Below, piece by piece: positions 1 to 6,527 of a stretch of 9,407 nucleotides of DNA. Position numbers and translations under genes: made by a program. The stretch spans positions 1-9,407 of the forward strand of contig CAZTSI010000085.1 in the NCBI GenBank assembly GCA_964616755.1, given 5' to 3'. The DNA is from CAYNFR01 sp964616755 (GTDB taxonomy: Bacteria > Bacteroidota > Bacteroidia > Chitinophagales > Saprospiraceae). Below the pieces are notes generated by a model that was not told where the DNA came from, did not search any database, and saw only the letters and a list, made by a program, of their open reading frames with translations. The stretch's first letter is position 1. Every line of letters begins with the position of its first letter.

Positions 1-70
1 TATAGACATATGCGCTTAAAACGCAAAAAAGAGCCCACGAATCCATCGTAATGGAAGCATAAGCCCTCAT
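1..70 (-). CDS. Possible start of a leftward gene, cut by the window edge
   Basis: On the minus strand an ATG at 70 opens a frame that stays open for all 23 codons to the window edge (begins MRAYASITMDSWALF). A second in-frame Met at residue 9 begins a more hydrophobic stretch (MDSWALFCVLSAYVY), which could be the start of a signal or membrane segment. A TAnnTTTG promoter box lies 22 bp upstream on the same strand, which is the main reason to list it. Only 70 bases are visible, so the product is unknown and the frame could be open by chance. Confidence 0.3.
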   Translation of the reverse strand, partial: MRAYASITMDSWALFCVLSAYVY

Positions 71-91
71 CAATTGTGCAAATTGAGGCTG

Positions 92-99
92 CAAAGATA
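92..99 (-). promoter_or_regulatory. Minus-strand -7 promoter box (TATCTTTG)
   Basis: The minus strand reads TATCTTTGC, an exact match to the Bacteroidota -7 consensus TAnnTTTG. A TTTG that could act as the -33 element lies further upstream at 124-127, but its 24-bp spacing is longer than usual. The box would drive transcription leftward into the frame starting at 70. This is consensus matching only. Confidence 0.4.
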
Positions 100-242
100 A
101 GGAGGTTTCTTGAGAAGTTAGAGCAAAATGTGTCGGGAGGAAACTCACGTCAATAATAATTATACCGGGATCAGATTTGAAGCTGCCGGATGACCTCTAG
201 AAAGATGTGAGGGGGCGATTCATATTTTTTAAATTTATTGAA

Positions 243-494
243 ATGAAAAGGTTAATATTTGTGTTGGGAGTATTTCTACTGAGTTTATTCATTGTGCCTG
301 GTAGTTCTCATGCAGAGTCAAATGGATTATTTGAGGATACTTCAGTATTGGAATGTGAGGGGGAATATTACTTTGCTTGTTTTAGAGTTTACACCTCATG
401 TGGAATAGGTAAAGCACAATATTGTTCGGAATGGGGGGAAAGTGGATTAGGTCTATTGGACTGGCTTGAATATTTGGAGGAGGGTCTCTGTTAA
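243..494 (+). CDS. Small exported cysteine-rich peptide precursor
   Basis: This is a short secreted precursor of 83 residues when started at the ATG at 243. That start gives a textbook signal peptide: MKR, a hydrophobic core (LIFVLGVFLLSLFIV), then a small-residue site GSSHA before ESNG. The upstream ATG at 207 would add 12 residues ahead of the signal and is less likely. The mature part of about 59 residues is acidic and aromatic, has five cysteines, and ends in Cys (EEGLC). The gene lies 46 bp upstream of a GLPGLI gene, separated only by a hairpin. It resembles in size and setting the small exported peptides of Bacteroidota such as NVEALA peptides, but the NVEALA motif is not visible and I do not recognise the family. 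No function can be assigned. Five cysteines leave at least one unpaired unless modified or used between molecules. Confidence 0.7.
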   Translation: MKRLIFVLGVFLLSLFIVPGSSHAESNGLFEDTSVLECEGEYYFACFRVYTSCGIGKAQYCSEWGESGLGLLDWLEYLEEGLC

Positions 495-498
495 CCTA

Positions 499-535
499 AA
501 TAGTATTGAGCAGGTTTAACCTGCTCAATACTATT
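499..535 (+). promoter_or_regulatory. Perfect 16-bp intercistronic hairpin before the GLPGLI start
   Basis: AATAGTATTGAGCAGG (499-514), a 5-base loop, and CCTGCTCAATACTATT (520-535) form a perfect 16-bp stem. It begins a few bases after the peptide gene stop and ends five A bases before the ATG at 541. No U-run follows on either strand, so it does not look like a classical intrinsic terminator. It could stabilise or process the mRNA, attenuate transcription, or limit access to the GLPGLI start codon. Confidence 0.75.
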
Positions 536-540
536 AAAAA

Positions 541-1398
541 ATGAAAAATATGTTAAGAATAAAAGTGAATATTATCTTTTTCATTTTTTGGCCTTGTTTA
601 GCATTCACACAGACGGCGGATTATATAGTCTATTATGACTTTTCATGTGTGAAGGATACTTCAACTTTAGAACGGCATCCTGTAGATAGCTATATGCTAT
701 ATAAGGTGGGACACGTATCGCGTTTTGTACACATGGATAAGTATAAAAAGGATTCCCTTACCAATATTTTTTTAACCAAAAATCCTGACCCTTCATCATC
801 CGGATTTCCTATGACACAGCAGGAAGTTGATTTTTTTATAAGCAAATTTCATGAATTTAAAGCCAAAAATCACTTCAATATTCCTTCGGATATTCGGGTA
901 GATAAAAATTTTCAGACTGGTTTTTTAATGATGTATGCACAGCATTCCTTACCCCAGAAGTGGATGAAGGAAACATCTAAACTTGACTGGAAGATTCATT
1001 CCCAAAAGGAAGAATATAAGGGGTATACTGTCCAATCCGCAACTTGTACATATGGGGGGCGAAACTATATTGCGAAATTCACACGGCAAATACCTATTAA
1101 TGATGGCCCTTTTATCTTTAGTGGTCTTCCAGGTTTAATATTAAGTGTTAAAGACGATAACGGGTGGTACGGCTTTACGATAAATTCGGTTAGTCTAAAA
1201 GAGAGACTTGTCTTCTTTGACAGTAATTATTACGGTAAAAAGCCACAACTATTAGAATTGAATGATTTTGCCGATTGGATGTATAAAGAGATGACTGATC
1301 CAGAGATACCCATGGGTTTGTTAGATGGTGCTGAAATGCTAAAGCTGAGATTGATCGATAAGAGAAGGGACCGTTTTGACCTGTTGATTATTCGGTAG
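541..1398 (+). CDS. GLPGLI family exported protein
   Basis: This 285-residue protein belongs to the GLPGLI family, Bacteroidota-specific exported proteins of unknown biochemical role often encoded near TonB-dependent outer-membrane proteins. The namesake motif is at residues 195-200, inside the typical context of IPI.DGP..FSGLPGLILSVKDDNG. The preceding Trp150 and the GYTVQSATC...GRNY segment (161-176) also match the family layout. A signal peptide is clear at the N-terminus (hydrophobic residues 9-22, likely cleaved after AFTQ). Length fits the family. The ATG at 541 sits five bases after a hairpin; a second in-frame ATG at 550 is an alternative start. It probably shares a transcript with the small peptide gene upstream. 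A 307-bp gap separates it from the downstream receptor. The family is secure; the function is not known. Confidence 0.93.
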   Translation: MKNMLRIKVNIIFFIFWPCLAFTQTADYIVYYDFSCVKDTSTLERHPVDSYMLYKVGHVSRFVHMDKYKKDSLTNIFLTKNPDPSSSGFPMTQQEVDFFISKFHEFKAKNHFNIPSDIRVDKNFQTGFLMMYAQHSLPQKWMKETSKLDWKIHSQKEEYKGYTVQSATCTYGGRNYIAKFTRQIPINDGPFIFSGLPGLILSVKDDNGWYGFTINSVSLKERLVFFDSNYYGKKPQLLELNDFADWMYKEMTDPEIPMGLLDGAEMLKLRLIDKRRDRFDLLIIR

Positions 1399-1705
1399 GA
1401 GAGAACGGCCTTTGCAATTGCATTTATTGTTTTTATTAAAAGGTGATACTGTTGTAAGTTGATTTGCTGTTACTCTTACCTTTTCAAAATTGTAAAAAAA
1501 TACGAGTTGACAATTTATATATAACCCGGATTAAGTATTGGATCTTTGCAATGTAGTCTTAAAGTGCAATAAATTAGTGGTTTTGTGATTGAATCATATC
1601 TACGGATATGGTGATTGAACAAAAGCAAGTGAAGCGACTTATTTTTCAGCAATTCCAGCTTGCAATAAACTATCTAATGCATAATTCGGCTTTAATAAAC
1701 TATTC
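1399..1705. other. Intergenic region between the GLPGLI and TonB-dependent genes
   Basis: No coding frame stands out here. It holds a 6-bp hairpin (CATATC-tacg-GATATG, 1595-1610) flanked by direct copies of GTGATTGAA, and a short imperfect duplication that reaches into the receptor start codon. A TTGACA at about 1507 and a GATCTTTG near 1542 are weak promoter-like matches whose spacing does not fit the Bacteroidota consensus. The length allows an independent promoter for the receptor. Confidence 0.5.
1585..1619 (+). repeat. Hairpin flanked by two copies of GTGATTGAA
   Basis: GTGATTGAA occurs at 1585-1593 and again at 1611-1619. Between them CATATC (1595-1600) and GATATG (1605-1610) can pair around a tacg loop. 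The spacing of the direct copies is 26 bp. It could be a regulator site or a 5' leader structure of the receptor gene; the sequence alone does not decide. Confidence 0.4.
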
Positions 1706-1712
1706 ATGCATA
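1664..1712 (+). repeat. Imperfect ~30-bp direct duplication across the receptor start codon
   Basis: AATAAACTAT followed by ATGCATAA occurs twice: 1664-1673 with 1677-1684, and 1694-1703 with 1705-1712. The second ATGCATAA contains the ATG used as the start of the TonB-dependent gene at 1706. The first ATG (1678) is in another frame, so the duplicate would be a decoy or a very short upstream reading frame. Confidence 0.5.
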
Positions 1713-4315
1713 AGCTAGTATCGATATTATTGATAGGATGCTTTTTTCTATCATTTGCACTTCAGGCTCAGATCTTAGTAACAGGGCAGGTTGCAAAGGT
1801 CGATGGCACACCTATTGACGGTGCGCATGTTATTTTTAATGATCAGGCTGGCCAAATCGTAAGCTTTGCGTTTACGGATAGTTTAGGTGCTTTTGCTCTA
1901 GAATTGACAACGAATGATAGTATTCACAGTATTAGGGTATCTCATCTCAGCTATATTACAGTAGAGATGCGAGTTGTGAATCTAAATGAATTTATAGTTG
2001 TGACATTGGAGCCAGGAAGGATAGAATTGCCCGAGGTTAAAATCAAGGTGGATCCAATAATTAGACGTGGGGATACGCTCATCTTTGATGTTGACAGTTA
2101 TACTCGAGATGATGACCGCACACTCGAAGACGTTCTATCACGATTACCTGGTATCGCGATTGAGCCTAGCGGAAAAATACTTTACAGGGGTCTTCCGATA
2201 TCTAAACTTTATATAGAAGGTCTTGATATGCTAGAAGGTAGGTACAAGATAGCGACGCAAAATCTGAGCCTACATCATATACTAGACATAGAGATAATCG
2301 AACGCCATCAGCATAAGCAGGTATTGAGAGGGATTGAGAACACCGAACAGGCAGCTATCAATATCAAATTGAAGTCGAAGGTAGCTTTCACGGGTTCTCT
2401 TGCTGGTGGGCTTGCTAGCGGTTCACCTGACTATAGTCTTAGAGGGGATTTATTTGGTTTCACCAAATCGTTTCAGTTTGTAGGCATAGCTTCTTCAAAC
2501 ACATTAGGTCTGTCCGAGCGGGCTACGTTTGCCGACTTACAACATACTTTATCCCTTTATGAATATCCCATGCTAACTATTAATAGTCCGAGAACTCCAT
2601 GGCAAATCGCACCCCAGAGCTACCAAGATAATGATGAACAAGTGATAGGCGGTATGGGTCTTATAAAAATAAGTGACGATGATGTTCTAAAATGGTATAC
2701 TACTTATACACGAGATGGCTTTTCTTACGGCGGATCTGAAGATATTTTATTTGATCTTCCAGGAGTGCCCGTATTATCACAGCGCTATAATTATCATAGC
2801 ACGTTTTTGCCTGACAGCTGGTCATCCCATGCGATATATGAAAAAAATAGTGAATGCCTATTTATAAAATCTAAAAACGCCGTAGACGTATCTCAAAATA
2901 ATGACTTAGGTGAGAATACTTACAATGGTTCTGCAGTAAGCGAAGAAGTATCCAATAGGATAATCGAAGGTAAGAGTGCGAATGAGATTATTTTTAGACT
3001 GCCCAATAAGGCGATCACTTTTTATATGGACTTATCCTATAAAAAATTGGAAGAGTCATTGCACATTGATACTGTCGATCTTATTACAATAGATAGCTAC
3101 AGGAGCTTTGCCAATCTTAACCAAAGTGTCGATCGAGCTATCGCACAAGGACACCTGTGGACAAGGCTGTTGAGGAGGGTAGATAATGCAACCATTTTCG
3201 CAAAGACTGGAGTTCGCGGTCTGATAGATGGAATGAATTCTACATTAGATCCTAGTGTCCTCGATCTTAGCCTTGGTGATTCATTTAAAAATAATCAATC
3301 GTTACATCAGATATCACCCTACATTGATTTATCATATGTTCATGATTTTGGTCTAAGAAAATTAACCGTTGGGATACCCATGAGATGGCTGGTATATGAG
3401 TTAAAAGATAAGATTCGAAAAAGCGAGGCTTCTGCTCGACCTTTTTTATACAGTTTCAATGCAGGATATAGCGATATCAGCAGCACTAAATTTAATTGGC
3501 AGCTAAATTACAGCTTTCGAGATGAGGTGGAGTCTCTAATGAGACCCATACATTCGGGATTCATCCTCTATAGTAATCGTAGTCTGAGTCAATCAATATT
3601 GGATTTTAATCGAATTAGTGAGCACAAGATTGATGCAAATGTGAACTATCTAGAGTCATCGAGCAATAAGTCGTATAACATAGGTATAGAATATACGATA
3701 GGACAATATGAGTTTCTAGCAATAGAGCAATTTGATCTTAGAGGGAGCACCGATATTCAAATTAAACAACCTAATGCCCAAAGTAGATTTAAAATAGATA
3801 TCAATTCTAAAGGTGCTCTAGCCAGAAAATTAGATTATTTCCTAAAAGGACAAATGATATGGACTAATAGTTTGAGAGGATCTAATGGGCAACTATTCAC
3901 AGTTGATAATAAGCTAGCTATGTTAGACTTCAAATTATCTTACCTTATAGGACACAGTATATTGACATTTCATCCCGAATGGCTGCTACTTAATAGCAAT
4001 ACTAGCTCATATGTTGCGTCCCGAAGTCAATACAGATTGAAGTACTATGCAAGTTTTTCGGATTTTGGAGCAGTAAGAGTTGATGGGGGTATCTATATTA
4101 ATGCAGTATCGACCACCCGAAATTATAATACCCTCATTAATGTAGAATGGGAAAAGGAGTGGAAGAAAAGCCGTACGACTCTGACCCTAGAAATTAATAA
4201 CATTAGCAATGCATCAGGCTTTGTTACTGTAGAGCAATATTTTAATACTCAACAACTTTTTACACTCGGTCTGCAAACTTTACAAGTGCGCCTCCGATTT
4301 AGGAAAAACTGGTAG
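1706..4315 (+). CDS. TonB-dependent receptor-like outer-membrane protein with carboxypeptidase-regulatory-like domain
   Basis: This 869-residue protein is a predicted outer-membrane beta-barrel. Residues 1-22 are a signal peptide ending LQAQ. Residues about 24-102 form a CarboxypepD_reg-like beta-sandwich (TGQVAKVDGTPIDGAHV... then TVTLEPG-like ending). A plug domain follows at about 110-225, with the markers RGDTLIFDVDSY (121-132), TLEDVLSRLPGI (139-150) and LYRGLPISKLYIEG (159-172). The rest has alternating beta-barrel character and ends in aromatic FRKNW, as expected for barrel assembly. No SusD-like gene is adjacent, so this is not a typical glycan-uptake pair. Proteins of this type often lie beside GLPGLI genes, as here. 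The substrate is unknown; a role in export or uptake of a peptide is inferred only from the small peptide gene upstream. No TonB box is evident. Confidence 0.9.
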   Translation: MHKLVSILLIGCFFLSFALQAQILVTGQVAKVDGTPIDGAHVIFNDQAGQIVSFAFTDSLGAFALELTTNDSIHSIRVSHLSYITVEMRVVNLNEFIVVTLEPGRIELPEVKIKVDPIIRRGDTLIFDVDSYTRDDDRTLEDVLSRLPGIAIEPSGKILYRGLPISKLYIEGLDMLEGRYKIATQNLSLHHILDIEIIERHQHKQVLRGIENTEQAAINIKLKSKVAFTGSLAGGLASGSPDYSLRGDLFGFTKSFQFVGIASSNTLGLSERATFADLQHTLSLYEYPMLTINSPRTPWQIAPQSYQDNDEQVIGGMGLIKISDDDVLKWYTTYTRDGFSYGGSEDILFDLPGVPVLSQRYNYHSTFLPDSWSSHAIYEKNSECLFIKSKNAVDVSQNNDLGENTYNGSAVSEEVSNRIIEGKSANEIIFRLPNKAITFYMDLSYKKLEESLHIDTVDLITIDSYRSFANLNQSVDRAIAQGHLWTRLLRRVDNATIFAKTGVRGLIDGMNSTLDPSVLDLSLGDSFKNNQSLHQISPYIDLSYVHDFGLRKLTVGIPMRWLVYELKDKIRKSEASARPFLYSFNAGYSDISSTKFNWQLNYSFRDEVESLMRPIHSGFILYSNRSLSQSILDFNRISEHKIDANVNYLESSSNKSYNIGIEYTIGQYEFLAIEQFDLRGSTDIQIKQPNAQSRFKIDINSKGALARKLDYFLKGQMIWTNSLRGSNGQLFTVDNKLAMLDFKLSYLIGHSILTFHPEWLLLNSNTSSYVASRSQYRLKYYASFSDFGAVRVDGGIYINAVSTTRNYNTLINVEWEKEWKKSRTTLTLEINNISNASGFVTVEQYFNTQQLFTLGLQTLQVRLRFRKNW

Positions 4316-4360
4316 CAAACAAGTGATAACTACGCAGTTTAATAATTTACGGATCAGTAT

Positions 4361-5030
4361 GAAAACTAATTCATTTTTAATGGTCACATTTAGTCCGTTG
4401 ATACTGTCTAAGACATGTTTAACCCTGACATGCGGATTAATCTGGTGGGTGGTATAGGTGGCGAAGAATGAATACATCATGGCTATTCTTTGACCTGCTC
4501 CATGTGAACCGGCAAAGAGATAATTTTTCTGTCTAAAGCTAATGGCCTTATTATATTTTTTATCACATTATTGTCTGGCTCTAGTCATCCAACTTCTACG
4601 CAGTCCATTCAATCGTTTTTTATTGTAAAGTGTAATTCATGGGTTTTACGATAGAACTTTTGGATAGTTTAGTAAATAATTTTTCAGCGAAACATTCATG
4701 CCTTTTGTCTATGAAGGATCGAATGTGTGTAATGCGATATGCTTTTCTATCTTCATGGGTAGATGGTTTATAGTTAGCTTCGTGTTCATAGATGAGTTCA
4801 AATAAATCTATAGCGTATTGGGACATGTGGTATCAGACTCTAATGATTCATGAAATTTTCGACGAGCACGCTCCCAGAAAAAATGAAATTTCGATGTTAC
4901 TTTTTGAGTCATCTTTTATGTTTAATACGGGCGACTGATCGAACAAGATGGCGGACCATACACCATAGACGATGGGGCAGGGCCTGGTAGGGCACCTGTT
5001 TTTTTTGACCCAAGAAATAATAATTGCCAA
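4361..5030 (-). pseudogene. Degraded IS66-family transposase (TnpC) remnant
   Basis: Read on the minus strand, this stretch contains successive parts of the IS66 transposase in shifting frames. In order they are: a weak VYGVWSAILFDQSP (4970-4929); WERARRKFHESLESD (starting 4876), matching the usual CWAHARRKF segment; SQYAIDLFELIYEHE and KLSKSSIVKPMNYTLQ (4826-4623), matching the EYAL..I..LYEIE and LPKSP.GKA..Y segments; LEPDNNVIKNIIRPLALDRK (4584-4526); and LFAGSHGAGQRIAMMYSFF with the tail KHVLDSI (about 4519-4361). Damage includes stops at 4620-4622 and 4585-4587, a missing A near 4525 and other frame changes. The segment that normally carries the QTDGY motif is deleted. The DNNxxEN glutamate is Lys (codon 4558-4560), a single base change. 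It cannot encode an active transposase. The N-terminal part and terminal repeats were not found. It marks past mobile-element activity beside the arsR operon. Confidence 0.88.
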
Positions 5031-5056
5031 AAGTATTGCTTATTCATTATTTATCG

Positions 5057-5072
5057 TAATATTGCAATATTA
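5057..5072. promoter_or_regulatory. 16-bp perfect palindrome, likely ArsR operator
   Basis: TAATATTGCAATATTA is a perfect 16-bp palindrome ending 11 bp before the arsR start codon. AT-rich dyads in the promoter are the usual binding sites of ArsR/SmtB dimers, so this is the likely autoregulatory operator of the operon. The function is inferred from position and symmetry. Confidence 0.65.
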
Positions 5073-5083
5073 TAGTTTATCAT

Positions 5084-5410
5084 ATGGGCGCGACCAACAC
5101 CGAGCACTATTCTAAGCAACAAAATGACATCTCCATTCTAAACAAGGCACTAGGTCATCCAGCCAGAATCGCTATTATTGAGTACTTACTTGAGTCAGGT
5201 AGTTGTATTTGTGGTGATATCGTCAATGAATTACCACTTGCCCAGGCGACAGTATCGCAGCATTTGCGTGAACTTAAACACGCAGGATTGATCAAAGGAA
5301 GTATTGAAGGCAATAGTATTTGTTATTGCATTAGTGAGGAAGCTGTCGAGCGATTAGTGGCTTATTTTTCGGATATGCTCATTAATTTTAGAAAACCAAA
5401 ATGTTGTTAA
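5084..5410 (+). CDS. arsR: ArsR/SmtB family metalloregulator
   Basis: This 108-residue protein is a winged helix-turn-helix repressor of the ArsR/SmtB family, which leaves DNA when it binds a metal or metalloid. The opening ALGHPARIAIIEYLLES (22-38) is typical. The recognition helix region is AQATVSQHLRELKHAGLI (53-70), followed by the wing GSIEGNSICYCI (72-83). Cysteines at 41 and 43 (SCICGD) lie where arsenic-sensing ArsR proteins carry their ELCVCD pair. Further cysteines at 80, 82, 107 and 108 could complete a site. A palindrome lies 11 bp upstream of the ATG, which fits autorepression. The next gene (DUF6428) starts 16 bp after the stop, so this heads a three-gene operon. Arsenic or organoarsenic sensing is inferred from the Cys pair and neighbours; another soft metal is possible. 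Confidence 0.93.
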   Translation: MGATNTEHYSKQQNDISILNKALGHPARIAIIEYLLESGSCICGDIVNELPLAQATVSQHLRELKHAGLIKGSIEGNSICYCISEEAVERLVAYFSDMLINFRKPKCC

Positions 5411-5426
5411 ATATAAATATCATAGA

Positions 5427-5882
5427 ATGAAACTTAGCACACTAAAGGAAATTTTAACTTCCCTCGATGAAGTAGTTTTTGTCGGACAAAACGGTTTGTC
5501 TATACCAAGTCATGTACATCTGACGGAAGTCGGACGGATCAACAAACATTTTATGGACTGTGGAGGTAAAGTCAGAACCGAACGCTCCATATCACTCCAA
5601 CTGTGGGAGGGCATCGATGTGTGGCATCGCTTAGCACCAGATAAATTCTTGAAAATTCTAGAATTGGCAAGCCAACAACTTGAACTTCACGACGACGAAA
5701 TAGAGGTGGAATATCAAGCCCAGACCATTGGCAAGTTTGCGCTCGACTTTCAAGAGGGGAGATTTGTTTTATTGGATAAGAATACGGCTTGTTTGGCAAT
5801 GGATAGTTGTTGCATTCCGATCCTTCAAGAAATAAAAGATACGGCCAGTTCGTGTTGTTCACCAAACTCCACTTGCTCTTAA
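5427..5882 (+). CDS. DUF6428 family protein, cysteine-rich C-terminus
   Basis: This 151-residue protein matches DUF6428, a family found mainly in Bacteroidota and commonly located next to arsR in arsenic-type operons; its biochemical role is not known. Recognisable parts are HVHLTEVGRI (29-38), FMDCGG (42-47), QLW (58-60), IEVEYQAQTIGK (92-103) and TACLAMDSCC (120-129). The C-terminus is rich in Cys: 122, 128, 129, 143, 144 and 150, with an extra one at 45 and His at 29 and 31. This layout suggests soft-metal or arsenite binding, perhaps as a chaperone or sink. That is inference. It has no signal peptide, so it is cytoplasmic. It lies 16 bp after arsR and 4 bp before the acetyltransferase gene, so co-expression is very likely. 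Confidence 0.88.
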   Translation: MKLSTLKEILTSLDEVVFVGQNGLSIPSHVHLTEVGRINKHFMDCGGKVRTERSISLQLWEGIDVWHRLAPDKFLKILELASQQLELHDDEIEVEYQAQTIGKFALDFQEGRFVLLDKNTACLAMDSCCIPILQEIKDTASSCCSPNSTCS

Positions 5883-5886
5883 GTAT

Positions 5887-6381
5887 ATGCAAATCAGACC
5901 AATTCAGTCGAGCCATTTTGAAGCAATATCCGATATTTATCTCCAAGGTATATTGACAAAAATGGCCACTTTCCAGACCACAACAGGTACTTGGGAGGAG
6001 TGGGACTCAAGCCATCTTGTGCATAGTCGATTAGGTACATTTGTCGATAATCAACTTATAGCTTGGGCAGCTCTTTCGCAGGTCAGTAGTCGGTGCGTGT
6101 ATGGTGGGGTAGCGGAAGTCAGTATCTACATCCACGAATCATACAGGGGCCAGGGAGTGGGTAAGGCATTATTGAAAGCATTAATTAATGATAGCGAGCT
6201 TCACGGAATATGGACGCTGCAATCTGGCATTTTTCCTGAAAATAAAGGTAGTATTGTACTGCACGAACATTGTGGATTCAGGAAAATTGGCTTTCGCGAA
6301 AAAATTGGCCAGCTAGATGGGATTTGGCGAGATAATATTATCATGGAACGCCGCAGCCGAATAGTTGGAAAGTTTTCTTGA
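5887..6381 (+). CDS. arsN: ArsN-type GNAT N-acetyltransferase (arsinothricin/phosphinothricin family)
   Basis: This 164-residue cytoplasmic enzyme belongs to the GNAT group that includes phosphinothricin acetyltransferase and ArsN, which acetylates the amino group of arsinothricin or phosphinothricin with acetyl-CoA and so detoxifies these glutamate analogues. Visible family segments are TWEEWD (35-40), AWAALSQVSSR (59-69), VYGGVAEVSIYI (71-82), the acetyl-CoA loop YRGQGVGKALL (86-96), GIWTLQSGIFPEN (107-119) and LHEHCGFRKIGFREKIG (125-141). It starts 4 bp after the DUF6428 stop codon and is the third gene of the arsR operon. That context favours the arsenic-linked ArsN role over plain phosphinothricin resistance. 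Substrate choice within the group cannot be settled from sequence by eye. Confidence 0.85.
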   Translation: MQIRPIQSSHFEAISDIYLQGILTKMATFQTTTGTWEEWDSSHLVHSRLGTFVDNQLIAWAALSQVSSRCVYGGVAEVSIYIHESYRGQGVGKALLKALINDSELHGIWTLQSGIFPENKGSIVLHEHCGFRKIGFREKIGQLDGIWRDNIIMERRSRIVGKFS

Positions 6382-6527
6382 TGCCCAATCCGAATGCACT
6401 GAAGGTAGCTTGAATGGCAGGCTCTATTCGACATGGTTTGGTTGAGAATTTTTAGGACTACAAGCAAACTATAAAAAATCGATTCGTGTTTTGCAATGAT
6501 CTAAAATTAAACAATAAACGTCAACAC
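6382..6527. other. Gap between arsN and the DinB-like gene
   Basis: No terminator hairpin or arsC/efflux gene is visible in these 146 bp. A GTG at 6486 opens the frame of the next gene upstream of its more likely ATG start. The gap is long enough for a separate promoter, but no clear TAnnTTTG box was found. Confidence 0.4.

Noticed and set aside
243..494. NVEALA-family peptide
   Set aside because: Size and context are suggestive, but the NVEALA sequence at the cleavage site is absent (GSSHAESN instead).
499..540. Rho-independent terminator after the small peptide gene
   Set aside because: The stem is strong but is followed by A bases, not a U-run, and the next gene starts at once; it is listed as an intercistronic hairpin instead.
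5572..5946. 124-codon minus-strand frame opposite DUF6428
   Set aside because: It lies wholly across the well-supported DUF6428 gene and the arsN start and shows no family features; it is an antisense shadow.
6201..6467. 88-codon minus-strand frame opposite the end of arsN
   Set aside because: It overlaps conserved arsN coding sequence and has no recognisable motif.
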